64,000 nt of DNA from Lithocarpus polystachyus (taxonomy: Eukaryota > Streptophyta > Magnoliopsida > Fagales > Fagaceae), in assembly GCA_033629205.1 (NCBI GenBank), contig CM066165.1:68230439-68294438 (forward strand). The letters run 5' to 3'. The notes under the pieces were generated by a model. It had not been told where the DNA came from and searched no databases. It was given only the letters and a program-made list of their open reading frames with translations. The position numbers and the translations under genes were made by a program. This document shows, in pieces, positions 32,165 to 43,019 of the stretch (positions are counted from its first letter, which is position 1; each line of letters starts with the position of its first letter).

Positions 32165-33199
32165 ATGGATAGTGCTTTGTATGCCTCTATGCATGTTTTG
32201 GATGTTGATGAATGTAGCATGCCACGTGTTTGTGAAAATGCCTCTATGAGTGATACTCCTCATGATTGTGATGCTATGTTACATGAATCTTTGGGAGTTG
32301 TTGATATTCCTAACATCAAACTCTTGAAGAACAATGCTAAGAAGTTTCATAAGGATTTAAGCAAGTTATTTTGTGAAAATGATGATTTGATTGCTAAGTT
32401 CAATGAATCCAACAAATTGGTTAAGAAATATAAAAAACTTGCTGAAAATTCTCTTGAAAAGCTGAAAGAATTTGAATGTTTGAATATGGACTTGGATGCT
32501 AAACTTGTTTTGTCTAACAAACTTGTTGATGAGCTAAAATCTGAAAATGAATCTCTTAAGATGCATGCCAAGTGTTTGATTGTTGAACCTATTGCTAAAA
32601 TGGATGAAAATATTTGTTGCAATTACGTTGTGGTACTCGATTTTGTGCCTACTGTATGTTCTACCTCAAAGGACAAATCGGTGTACATTCCTCCACATAA
32701 AAGAAATCAAAAGGTGGAGAGAAAGGCTATTAAGTCAAAGCCTCCGATTAGATCTCAAACTAAGATTTTGGATGGATCTATGTTTGTTCCAACTTGCCAC
32801 CATTGTGGTGTGATTGGTCATATAAGACCTCAATGTCGTAAGTTGAAGAAAGAACAAAATCATATGGCTAGATCCCATCCTAAAAAGCCTAGTGGACCTA
32901 AACTCATTGTTTGTCACCATTGTGGTGCCTTTGCTTATCTAAGACCTCAATACTCTAAATTTCATGCTTTTAAAAGAATCAAAAGAAAAGAAAAACTTGA
33001 GCTTCTTGGAAGTTGTGCTAAAAAGGGTAAATTGGATTTGAGTGAAAATAGCATATTGTTAAAGAAAGTGTTTAATGCTCTTAATTCCTTGTCTATGTGC
33101 ATCTCTGGTTCTCATTCATCCAACCCTCATCTCACTTCTCATGAGACACTTATTCCAAACAATCATTCCGTTTGGATGAGGAAGGGTTCCTATGGTTAA
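32165..33199 (+). CDS. Gag-like protein: coiled coil plus one intact and one decayed CCHC zinc knuckle
   Basis: Uninterrupted frame with ATG at 32153 and, more likely, 32165 (MDSALYASMHV), ending TAA 33197-33199. Numbering from the first ATG (348 residues): a Lys/Glu/Leu-rich coiled coil about 52-145 (KKFHKDLSKLF, LVKKYKKLAENSLEKLKEF); a conserved linker with YIPPHKRNQK near 178-187; knuckle 1 CHHCGVIGHIRPQC at 215-228 (C-X2-C-X4-H-X4-C intact); knuckle 2 CHHCGAFAYLRPQY at 254-267, where His is Tyr and the last Cys is Tyr, so it cannot bind zinc normally; a basic region (FKRIKRKEKLEL); and an end SVWMRKGSYG. Gag forms the virus-like particle in the cytoplasm and packages RNA. This matches the C-terminal half of copia gag; the N-terminal capsid part (UBN2/DUF4219-type) is missing. 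It starts 62 bases after the primer site. Confidence 0.82.
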   Translation: MDSALYASMHVLDVDECSMPRVCENASMSDTPHDCDAMLHESLGVVDIPNIKLLKNNAKKFHKDLSKLFCENDDLIAKFNESNKLVKKYKKLAENSLEKLKEFECLNMDLDAKLVLSNKLVDELKSENESLKMHAKCLIVEPIAKMDENICCNYVVVLDFVPTVCSTSKDKSVYIPPHKRNQKVERKAIKSKPPIRSQTKILDGSMFVPTCHHCGVIGHIRPQCRKLKKEQNHMARSHPKKPSGPKLIVCHHCGAFAYLRPQYSKFHAFKRIKRKEKLELLGSCAKKGKLDLSENSILLKKVFNALNSLSMCISGSHSSNPHLTSHETLIPNNHSVWMRKGSYG

Positions 33200-35250
33200 G
33201 CTTTTGCCCTTTTGGTCCTTGATCTAATTCTTCTGATCTTTGTAGGACCCTTCATGCATTGAATGTCATATCTTCATGCACTTTGTGCATCTTGCATTTA
33301 TTCATATGCATTGTTTTTTTTTTTTTTTTATCTTACTTTTATGTTTTAGTTTTGTGTGAGTAAAAATCCAAAACCACATAAAAAGTAAAAAATTCAAAAA
33401 GTTTGATCGTATATGTTTGAGCACATATCTCATATGAGTTTTGCCTTGTATCTTTGTACAAATGGCTTTGTACATTTACGAGCTTAACTTGTTCTTTATG
33501 CACTCTTATCATTGTGAGAAAAATCTTGACATCTATATGATTATTGCAAATAGATCTTCAAACTTGTCATGAATGATTAGTCAATGGTTTTATTAATCTT
33601 AAGACTTGCATAGACTTCTGCCTATATATCTTCCTACTCTTTTATTTTTTTGCTTAAATAGTTCAACCAATGTAAATCTCAAAATGAAAAAAGATAATGA
33701 ACTGTAAAAGCCGTTACACATACTAGTATTTGACTAAGAAAAAGGGAAAGTGACTTTTATGAAATTGTATGATGCCCCATAAAGCCAAAAGCTTATTCAT
33801 TGAAATATCAAAAATTTCAGGCATCGATCTCAAAAATGAGATGTTTTGATTCAAAAAGATCAAATGATATGAAGTGTATAAAGCAAAATGAAAAGCTTTA
33901 AAATTATGTATTCAAGTTTAGTGGGAGGTCATATATGTTCATTTCTATAATTGAGATAAACCACTTGACTTAGTACTAGTTGTGTATGACTTGATTGAAT
34001 TGATCATTGAAGCTTCACTCTAGACTAAAGACTATTCCACATTTGATACACACACACACAACACACATGCCTAATGTTCAATGAATGTCTTATTCATTTG
34101 TTCGATTGTACTTGTTTAAATGTGATGTGTGTGTACTCAACTATATATGGATCAAACCAAAAAGATTTTGATCATTTTATATGTATTTGGAAGTGATTTT
34201 TATGATTCTTTATGTTCATGTTTAGTGCTTACTTTGTTTTTCATTGTTTAAACATGTATTTGGAAGTGATTTTTATGATTCTTTATGATCATTGGCTACT
34301 CGTTTTAGCGACTTGCCCAGTTGTGAGACCCAGTCGCAAGATCATCACAGAATGGTTCGCAACTTACTCGCGAGTGAGCACTCAAGTCACGAAAAAGACT
34401 TAGAAAATATCATGAAAATTGTTTTCGCGACTCATCTCACGACTCGCCCAGTTGCAAAACGCCCAGAAACAGCTTTTAAAGTGTTTTTCGTGGGAAACCT
34501 ATTATAAACCTGTCTCATCCTCTCTAAAACCCATCTTTTAATATTTTACATAAAAACCCAATCAATTTGAATGGTTTTCATTCCATTAACATCTCTAAGG
34601 TATTTCTAAACTCTTTTTATTGATTTGGATCCTTAGATTATGTTTTGGAGAGTTTTGTGCTCTTGGTTGGGATTTTCATCATAGGGGTTGGGAAAACTTT
34701 TTTTTTTTTTTTTTTTCAAATTTTTGTATGGAATTGGTTTCTTTTGATGATTTGCTTTGGATGTTGACCCCTTGTGGCAAAAAGAACATGTATTAAGATT
34801 AGATTTAATGATGTTCACGCATTGTTTCGTATTGTTGTTTATAGTGTGCACGCTAGGTATTTGATAAAATGCTTCTTAGGCATTTTCACACTTGTTTGGA
34901 CTCTGATGAGTACCAAACTTTGGGGTTTCTTATGTGTCCTCACTAGGATCATGTTTGGTTCATTAGTTGTGTATTTAACACACCTTGCCCCACATATACA
35001 TTTTCAATGCTTTGGTCATGCATTGGACACAGCCACCTTTTGCACACACATTTGCTACCCTTATCATGCATTGGTCTATACCTCGTTGCCTCATCCTAGC
35101 ATGTCATGTTTACCTTATGCTTTGTAACATTTTGTTTTTTGTTTGAGCTTCATTTCTCATTCATCTTGCACCCTTCATGCATCATTCTCCTTATTCATAT
35201 CTTTATCTCTTGCCCTTTTTCTCCTTGACCCTTTTGTCTATTGTGTCAAA
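33200..35250 (+). other. Non-coding internal region of the gag-only element, part 1
   Basis: Where pol would lie in an autonomous relative there is only AT-rich sequence with stops in all frames. It has a 35 bp direct repeat ('tatttggaagtgattttta', near 34183 and 34257), a CpG-rich LTR-like patch at 34305-34480 ('cgcgagtgagcactca'), and a leader-like stretch. Small frames at 34212-34507 and 34774-35127 are not recognised. Confidence 0.55.
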
Positions 35251-35406
35251 AAGGGGGAGAGTATACCCTAGAGTAGTATACCGGACAGTTTTGTCATTTC
35301 TATACGACTATTGTGTACATTCTTAGGGGGAGAAATTCTATTTCTTGTGCACATTTGTAGGGGGAGAGATATTCCATAGGGGAGATGCATATACCAAGGG
35401 GGAGAA
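35251..35406 (+). repeat. Cluster of five GGGGGAGA-type purine tracts
   Basis: AAAAAGGGGGAGAG (35249), TTAGGGGGAGAAA (35323), TAGGGGGAGAGA (35358), AGGGGAGA (35378) and AAGGGGGAGAAG (35396). They resemble the true polypurine tract at 36408-36422 and might serve as internal plus-strand priming sites. Confidence 0.75.
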
Positions 35407-36407
35407 GACATTGTATTAATAAGAAAACTTTTTTTTAATTGTGTTTCTTTATGTTTGTTTTCTTGGTTGCTTTATGGTGCTGTGAGTTATGTTTAGTATC
35501 TTTGCTTTGTTGTTCTCATTGCATCGTGTTTGTATGTTGGACATGCAAACATCCTTATGTTATTGTGCTTCATTGAATGCATGTTTGGATGATCATTTGC
35601 TTTGCTATGTGATCATTGTAGTCATTTCTTTATGACTATTTTGGTGTTTGGTCAAGTTGCTCATATATTTTACATCATATTTATTTGATCGCAATTTACT
35701 TGTTACATTATATTTGTCCTTTTATTACTTACTTTACCTTGAGGGTCTAACGTGTTTTGTGCAAGTATTTCAACTTACAAATATATATGTTCCAAGTTTC
35801 TCACAGCTCCTATGATTTATGATAGGGGGAGTGATATGAGAAAGAGGGAAAGAGCTTTGTGTCATATTAACTATGTTTTTGCTTTGCTTATAGTACATGT
35901 TTATGTTGTGCATTTAAACTATGTTTATTTATACCTTAGCTTTGTAGCTCAGTACTTTTGGTTAATGTTATGCATTTCTTTTAGTACATCACTCTTGTAC
36001 CCTTGTTGGATTTTATATCCTTAATACAATTACCTTGAGTTTTTGTATTGGTTGAATGTTGGACATACAAATGATACTTTGCATTGAGCTTATTAGCTTG
36101 CATGTTCGGATGTTCATTCCTTGTGTGAATGTTCATTGTGATCTCTATTTATAGTGGTTGTTCATGCTTGGTCAAGCTATGCTTTATTGCTCCAATCTTT
36201 ATTGCTTGATCGCATTGTGCTTGCTCTATATGCATTTCAAGAATTCTGCTTACAATGATCATATTGTGTTGTTAATTTCAGGAAATACTTGTCCATATGG
36301 TTCAAGAGCTTCACAAATTCTAGAGTTAGGTGTAAGTAAGTTTTGTTCAACTGTTCCCAACTCACATATTAAGTCTAGAGTTTGTTTTAGGGTTTTGTTA
36401 CGGAATA
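35407..36407 (+). other. Non-coding internal region of the gag-only element, part 2
   Basis: Aligns with 12900-13426 of the family B element ('gttggacatgcaa', 'gatgatcattt', 'gtgatcattgtagtcatt'). The module is itself duplicated: 'ttggacatacaaatgatac' near 36060 echoes the copy near 35538. Confidence 0.55.
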
Positions 36408-36422
36408 GCCAAAGGGGGAGAT
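36408..36422 (+). other. Polypurine tract of the gag-only element
   Basis: GCCAAAGGGGGAGAT directly before TGTAAGG of the 3' LTR. Confidence 0.9.
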
Positions 36423-38372
36423 TGTAAGGTTAAATTTATTCAATCATTTTGTTGGCTATATTCCATGTCAAATTTTCTTGTAATTCAGCATATAGAAACC
36501 CTGTATTTAGGTGGGAATCTTGTAAGGGTAGTGTGTGAGAAAGTGTGAAGAAAAGTTCAAGAGTGTGCACTCAAGAAAAGCCTTGCGACTAGATCTCGTG
36601 ACTGACGAGTCACCAAAAGGTGGCACACATGTGAAGCATGCAGGGGAGCTGAAGGGTCATGCCAACTATTTCACTACGGGACAAAACTTCCAGTCTGGCC
36701 TGGCAGTTAGCTCACAACTCAAACTCGCGACTTGTTCCAGTCGCTAGCTCGAGTCGCCAGAACACCCTGTTTGGTTGTAACTAAATCTTCGCATTCCTCA
36801 TACACCCTATTATAAATAACCCTTATACCCATGAAATGTTGAGAGCCTCTAGAGAGAATTTTGAGAAAGAAACCCGAGAGAATTTTGAGAAACCCTAGAG
36901 AAAAACAAGATTAACTCATCCATAATCTTCATCCTTGATATCAGTTCGTTTAGACCCCTTAAACCCAACAGATTAACCTAGAGAATTAGCCAAGTTATTA
37001 ACTTAGGTAATTTAATTAAAACTAGGTTAACACAGTTAAGCAAAAATAACAAAGCAGCGGAAAAATAAACAACACAAAGATCTGATGACCCAGGAAACCA
37101 CACCGGTAAAAACCTGGGGAGGATTTGACCTAGCTATCCTCAAGGTAAACTGAATCCACTATGAAAGAATCGAAGTTTACACAATAGACTTAGACCACTA
37201 ACGTCATATTGCTACCCGAGTGTAGGAAACTTACTACCATGACCCCATGATAGCTCCGAGATCCACGGACTCCTTCTTTCCGGAATTCTTCAACAAATCC
37301 ACAAGCGCACCTGCTTGTATATCTTTGTGTTCTCTTGATTCTGCAACTGTAACGATCTACACAACTCTTGACATAAATCTCAAGTTTGTAAACCCTAAGT
37401 GTATGTGAAGGTAAACACCTCTAGATCTCAAAGAAAGATTCACAAACACAGCAAAACAGAACTCTAAAAAACGTGGCTAGGGTTTTCCCTTTTATACTTA
37501 GGGCAAACATAAAACCCTATACATTAAAACGGGCTTGGGCTGAGTTGGAATTTTCTGCAGAAAAACGTTCTGCACGATTTTCGATCGATCGAGTCTAATT
37601 TTCGATCGATCGAGTCATACAGAAAGTGAACAGTACTTCTGCATAAAAACTCGATTCCAACTTTACAATTAAACCCATACTTTGAGCAAGTCTAACACAC
37701 GACTCAACATTGTTTTGATCATGGTTTGCCAACATACAAATTGAAGTTCTAAATACATTAGTTCCTAACCTTTAGAACCTAACACTTGATTCTCCAAATT
37801 CTTTACTCTCAACCTCTCCATTGACATATCTTTGAGAGGTACATTTAGCCAAATCCTTATCTCACCATACCCATATCAGTGAGGAGGTATTTTGGTACTT
37901 GGGAAGCAGTTCAAAAGGGACCAATTCATTTTGGTTGATGCAATGGGCGATTGCAGGATCTGGTAAGTTAGAGAAGACAAGGTTCGGCATAACCCTGTTG
38001 GAGCAAGAAGCTTGGAAGACTTAGGTGCACTAGGTGGATTAGGCATGGAGGGTCTTCTGCTATTCATGTATCCCAAGTTTTATTCTCTAGTGGATTATTG
38101 ACCGCTTGGAGGGCGGCGGAGAGGTTTTTCGCCGAGTGCTTCGATAACACATCGTTGTGTTATCTTTATGTTTGCATCTTTCTTCCCTTACTCTTTACTT
38201 TTTAATTATTGCTGTGATTGTGATTAAGTATGGTTTAGAGTGTTTTACCAATTTGGGTTTAGTTTATATTCATATTCCGCACATATATTGTTTGATTATA
38301 AGCTTGTGTTGGTAATTTGTAAATTGGAGGTCTAAACGTTCATAGGTGTTTCACACCCTATTTGAACTTTCA
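36423..38372 (+). repeat. 3' LTR of the gag-only element, interrupted by a solo LTR
   Basis: TGTAAGGTTAAATTT to TTTGAACTTTCA. Compared with the 5' LTR it has many substitutions, a short duplication of 'gagagaattttgaga' near 36855-36890, and the insertion at 36939-37784. After removing the insert it is about 1,099 bp. Confidence 0.88.
36939..37784 (-). mobile_element. Solo LTR, copia family C, nested in the 3' LTR
   Basis: 846 bp, minus strand (TGTTAGGTTCTAAAGG at the right end, reading leftwards), flanked by CTTGA on both sides (36934-36938, 37785-37789). The empty site is seen in the 5' LTR (31490-31500). Related copy at 44421-45206. It carries paired 'atcgatcga' palindromes (37573-37612). 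Its left end TATCAG gives LTR termini TG...TA rather than TG...CA. Confidence 0.85.
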
Positions 38373-38377
38373 AGTTT

Positions 38378-39302
38378 CCTTTTGTAGGTTTGGAAATGTA
38401 CTCGAAGGCTCATAGCCATCAATCTTCTTGATACATGTTCAGTGTCCACACATAAAAAGGACCCACCAAACCATTCAAATGATCCTCCTTTCCCCATTTT
38501 TTCCCTCATGGACAATTTTTCCTACTTTTTAAAAATATACTCTAGGGTTTAATTTATTCATTTTATAGAATAAACATTTTTGTTTTATTTTTGAATCAAA
38601 TAATAACTTAATTGGAAAAAATTTGGGGACCTTCCACAATTTGAGGCCTTGCATAATTTGGAGATCTTAGGTGGTTGCCTAACTTTGATTAGCATATGTA
38701 TTCTCATTTAACAATAATATGGTTTTTCTACATTTTAGGCTTTCATTAGCAAAGGATAAAATATGGTTTGTTAATCTATTTGTCCCCTTTCCCATTTTAA
38801 ACTTTGAATTTTTTTTTTTTTGAGTAATTTTTTCAAATCTTTGCTTTACACATTTCTCTCATTTATATGACAATAATTTATAATAATAATAAAAAAATTA
38901 TCCATGTCTTCTATAAGTTCAAAACCTATAAAAATAAAGCTAAGAAAATTAAAAATAAATAATCACAAGTTTTAATCAAAAAGAAAAAAAAAAGGACATT
39001 ATTATTTTATCTTTCAAGTAATAAAATTTATAGGGTAAAACTATAGTATAAATTTAAATTCAAACATATAGCTGTACTAATTTTGATTGTCACTGGAAAA
39101 TAAAACCTTTGTTTATGTTTTATTGGTTAGTACAAGTATGCGACCAATATTTTAATTTAATTATGACACCTAATGTACTATATGTAGAAAAAACTATACC
39201 TAAAGTTTGTCCAAAACTATAAAAGAAACTCAAATTCTTGTCGTTCTTTGTAAAGGAAGTAACAAATATAAAGTATCGCTATCCTATGCCTTCCATAGCT
39301 TC

Positions 39303-39334
<32 letters not shown>

Positions 39335-39498
39335 AATTTTTTTAATTTTTTTTTTCATTGTGTTTGTGTTATTGGTATTAGAGCCTCCTATCGTTCTACT
39401 TAATCAAACAATAAAAAACTACTACTTTTGAGAGTTTTGTAAACAAGTGTGAAGAAACTTATCTACTATTTTCAATGGTTTGTAAGGTAAGTTTATTT

Positions 39499-39549
<51 letters not shown>

Positions 39550-41519
39550 TTGCTTCAAACGAAGTCTTATATATTTTTTAATTCTATTATTAAGTGTTGT
39601 TGCACTTCCAATTGTTGTAAAGCCCGTATAAATGTAATTGCTTCAAAGCCCATGTCTCCCATCATATCAGTTTAAATGGCCGAAGATAGGATAGTCTTTG
39701 GCATTAGTGACTTGGTTTTAGGCATCGTCGGGGATGGAGGCCAGAATTTTTGTTTGAGGGAAAAATTACAGCACTAATATATTTATCAAGACAATTTCTA
39801 TACATATTTTTTATTATATACACACAAACATATATATACACACACTTTTTTATTTGATAAGTTATATATACACGCACACCAAACAGGAAAAAAAAAAGCT
39901 TATTATTTTTAATCAAAATTTTGTTTGATAACGATCTTTCATAAAATAAAATTCATTTTTACCATTTTCATAGTGAAATTCTTAAAAAGTTTAATTTTTA
40001 ATACAAATTATCAAATTTTATACTAAAGTAAGTAAAAAATCTTTCAATTGAACTAATGAAATTTTAAAAAACATGAATGATCCAAAACTTGGTAGAATAA
40101 GTTGGGCTCTAAACATATTTGGAGCTATCTTGCTCTAACCTATTATGTGGCAACTAAAGAGATATTTCATATATAGTTTTAGTCACAAGATATTTTTAAT
40201 GAGTCAATGACTTGTTAATCACCGCATAGCATGTTGAAAAAGATAGATTCAAATATATTTGATGCCAAACTTTATCAAATATTTAACAAATATAAAAGCA
40301 TATTTTACAATAAAAAATAAAATTGAGCAAAAATAAAGTTATGTCTCTATAACAATTAGACCATTTTTTTTAAGAACATCATTGGATTAATTCAAATATT
40401 TGATGGGGCAAACTCTTATTTTTGTAGGCTATATTTTGAAAACATTAATATTATTTGTGGTGGGGGGGAGGAGCATGGTAGGCTTGTTCACGATGTAGTC
40501 CGGCCAGTTGGAGGGTTTTTTGCACCACACCTATTGGGTGTGGTTTTCTCTCATGCTTGACTGCACCTCACCTATGAAGGATTTCGCACCAGTCTACATA
40601 AGGTGTGGTGCACCATGTCGGTTTGGTGTGGTTAAGTTCCGTTAATTCCTCAATTTTCTTAGGAATCAAACACAACGCAGTTAACAATCCAAACCTCATC
40701 GTTATCATTCAAAAACCCAAATAGCACACATTATCAAAAACACATCTTTTTTTCCCTAAAAATTAGCACACATTATCTCATCTTACACACTTTTGATGCA
40801 TCTTTTTTCCTAAAACTTAGCACATACTATCTCTATTTAAAAATATCTCACACATCTCTTTTTTGGTTTCTTTGCAGTTTGCACAGACTTTTATTTTTCC
40901 TCAATATCTTGGTCACTTCATCACAACCTCCAATTTCAGAAAGGATTATTTCCTTTGACATTGTTGAAATTATTAATTATTAGTTTGTGTATTTTGTTTC
41001 CGTAATTTTTTTACTAATCTCACATGTTTTTTAATCTCTCTTTCTTTATCTTTTTTCTTATGTTTTTATTCTGAATTTGAGTGCATTATTTCTTTATGTT
41101 TTATCTTTTTCTCCATTAGCCATGGAAATCTATTACCAATCAGACGCTCTTTATCTGAATAACTTTCATATGTAGACTGCCAGTATTTGCGAACCATAGT
41201 CAAAGTCAAGTTATCAACACATTGCAGGCCGTCCATAACCATAAATAGACATGTAGAAGATCTGTTTGCAACTGAGACGAAGTTTCTTCTTTGCTCTCCA
41301 CCTGATTTATTTCAAGTATAAAACAATATGTAATTCTAAATTACTTTTACAACCATGAATTAGTGAGAGAAATAATTATGGGATTAAACTTTCTCAAAGA
41401 ATTAGAGATCATTTATTTTATGTACCAATTACATTTTTCTCTCTTCTTAATTCCTCAATTTTCCTAAAGAATCCCACGCCTGTGGAAAAAAGGGTCTTTC
41501 TTTTTCTTTTCTTTTGTAG
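38378..41519. other. AT-rich stretch, no intact gene
   Basis: Holds poly-T and (TTTTC)n tracts (39300-39355), (TA)n at 39499-39550, a primer-site-like TTGGTATTAGAGCC at 39372 with no LTR recognised beside it, and a G-rich patch at 40440-40640 with inverted copies of 'gcaccacacc'. A Met-initiated decayed frame near 41122 has several stops. No protein family recognised. Confidence 0.5.
39499..39550. repeat. (TA)n microsatellite
   Basis: Long TA run with a few TTTA interruptions. Confidence 0.9.
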
Positions 41520-41583
41520 GTGGAAAGGCAAAACCTTTGAAGCAACTCAAGTCTGATAATAAACAGTACAGCGAGCAAAAGAT
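41520..41583 (+). pseudogene. Isolated TMA7-like exon with splice sites
   Basis: Encodes GGKAKPLKQLKSDNKQYSEQ then KM, closely resembling exon 2 of plant TMA7 (translation machinery-associated protein 7/CCDC72), whose start reads GGKAKPLKQPKADKK and which is a ~64-residue ribosome-associated protein. A polypyrimidine tract and TTTTGTAG precede it, and AAGAT|GTAAGT follows. The usual exon 1 (MSSKQ) and the Lys/Glu-rich exon 3 were not found nearby. LKSDNKQYSEQ has lost conserved residues. It is probably a stray or captured exon rather than a working gene. Confidence 0.5.
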
Positions 41584-41756
41584 GTAAGTTTTCAGTTAAT
41601 CGAAAATTATGTGTATTTGTGTTTTCAAAGTCTGTAGCTTAAAGGATTGGTAATTTGCTAATGTGCAGATAGTCTTATGCAATATTCTAGGTGAAAATCT
41701 GCTTTAGTATTTTGTCAAACATAGATAAGAATGGATTTTTTTAAAGTGAAAATTAT

Positions 41757-41965
41757 TCTAGGTTAACAAATTTCATTCAACATAATTCTCGATTGTTCCA
41801 TTCTTCAATCACAAAAACATCTAGAGGTGTAATGAAATTATGCGTTTATGGGTGAAATAATTTTTTTATATAAATCTCATCACACTTCTAGGTATTTTTG
41901 TGATTGAATAATGAAACAATCGCAAATTATAATGAATGAAAATTTTAATCTTTAAAACAAAATAG
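41757..41965. repeat. Fold-back MITE-like repeat, dispersed copy
   Basis: Arms 'ttccattcttcaatcacaaa' and 'tttgtgattgaataatgaaa' face each other around 'gaaattatgcg..gggtgaaataat'. Same family as the array at 43020-43900. Followed at 41965 by 'gagcctttaagtacatgcgt', a relative of the outer ends of that array. Confidence 0.8.
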
Positions 41966-43019
41966 TAGAGCCTTTAAGTACATGCGTGAGTGCATGCATA
42001 AAGATTGTTAATGTATGTCCTAAGGGCATACATTAGTAAAACCCAATTAATAATGCCAGTTTGTAAAGCATGACTCACATGACTCGTATGCTTATGCTGT
42101 TTGAAAAGGGACCCGGATGCACTACCATTTTGATAAGACCGGAGCCGCTAATGAACCTTTGTCTACCAACTTCTTAGTATATATATAAGGATCCTCTTTG
42201 TTTCCAAGTGAAATGGTGAGTGCCCATATTTAATTGCAATTAAATTAAACTAGATTTTAAAAGGTTGTTGATAAGGGGTATATACTATTTTGAGTTAGAA
42301 AGAATCTATAGAAACAAAAAAGTTGACAAAACTTTTAACATATGTTGATGTGACAGATTGTTAGTATTATGTAAAAAAGTAATATCCATGGTGAATCTAA
42401 ATAAAAATTAGAAAATTTACTAATATAATTATTATGAAATTATTTGAGTATGGAGTAGCATTGCTATTTGAGTCACCTGTCAGGCAATGATGTTATTTTG
42501 TCTAAGAACTTTTTAACTTTTTCAAAAAGAATATACTTTTATATAAGTTATTGTATTTTGATCACTATCTTTATCTCTTTTATTTATTTTTAAAAATCTT
42601 AACATTATCTTTACCAACTGTCATATTTGACTAGCTAAAGAATTTATACAGTTGAATATCGAAGATTCATGTAATTTTTTATATGTTTTATTTTGTGATT
42701 CAATGTCTTGATGTCAAAATAAATATCCCCACCCTTGGTGAATACTGATTATGATTATATTTTTGGTATGTATTAATTTTTTTTCTTCTTAAATGTGGTT
42801 GTAAGCAACCAAACAACATCCCAAAAGTTTCTTTGAATAATGGTGGATTAAAATAAAGGAGATTGATTTTTGAGTTAAAGCATTCCCCTCCCTATTCGGA
42901 AATGCAAAACATTTGCATTTTGCATCCTAAAACACTACATCTCATCCCACCCGTATGTTTTTCAATGAATGAAAAAATACAGCAATTTTGAATTAAGATA
43001 AATAAATAAAACGTATTAG
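41966..43019. other. AT-rich stretch without gene
   Basis: Nothing coding seen. 'atgtatgtcctaagggcatacat' at 42010-42033 is a short palindrome. The rest is low-complexity. Confidence 0.45.

Larger units (their letters stand above)
30971..38372 (+). mobile_element. Complete gag-only (TR-GAG type) copia-derived LTR retrotransposon
   Basis: 7,402 bp bounded by AGTTT on both sides (30966-30970, 38373-38377). Order: 5' LTR 30971-32089; Met-tRNA primer site 32092-32103; a gag-like ORF 32165-33199; about 3.2 kb of non-coding internal sequence with purine-rich GGGGGAGA tracts; polypurine tract 36408-36422; 3' LTR 36423-38372 containing a foreign solo LTR. The LTRs are 1,119 bp and, after removing the insert, about 1,099 bp. 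No protease, integrase, reverse transcriptase or RNase H can be found, so movement would need enzymes from a related autonomous element. TR-GAG is a described class of non-autonomous plant LTR elements. Confidence 0.88.

Noticed and set aside
39365..39390. Primer-site-like TTGGTATTAGAGCC
   Set aside because: One mismatch to the Met-tRNA site, but no LTR end (CA) or LTR could be recognised upstream; kept only as a note.
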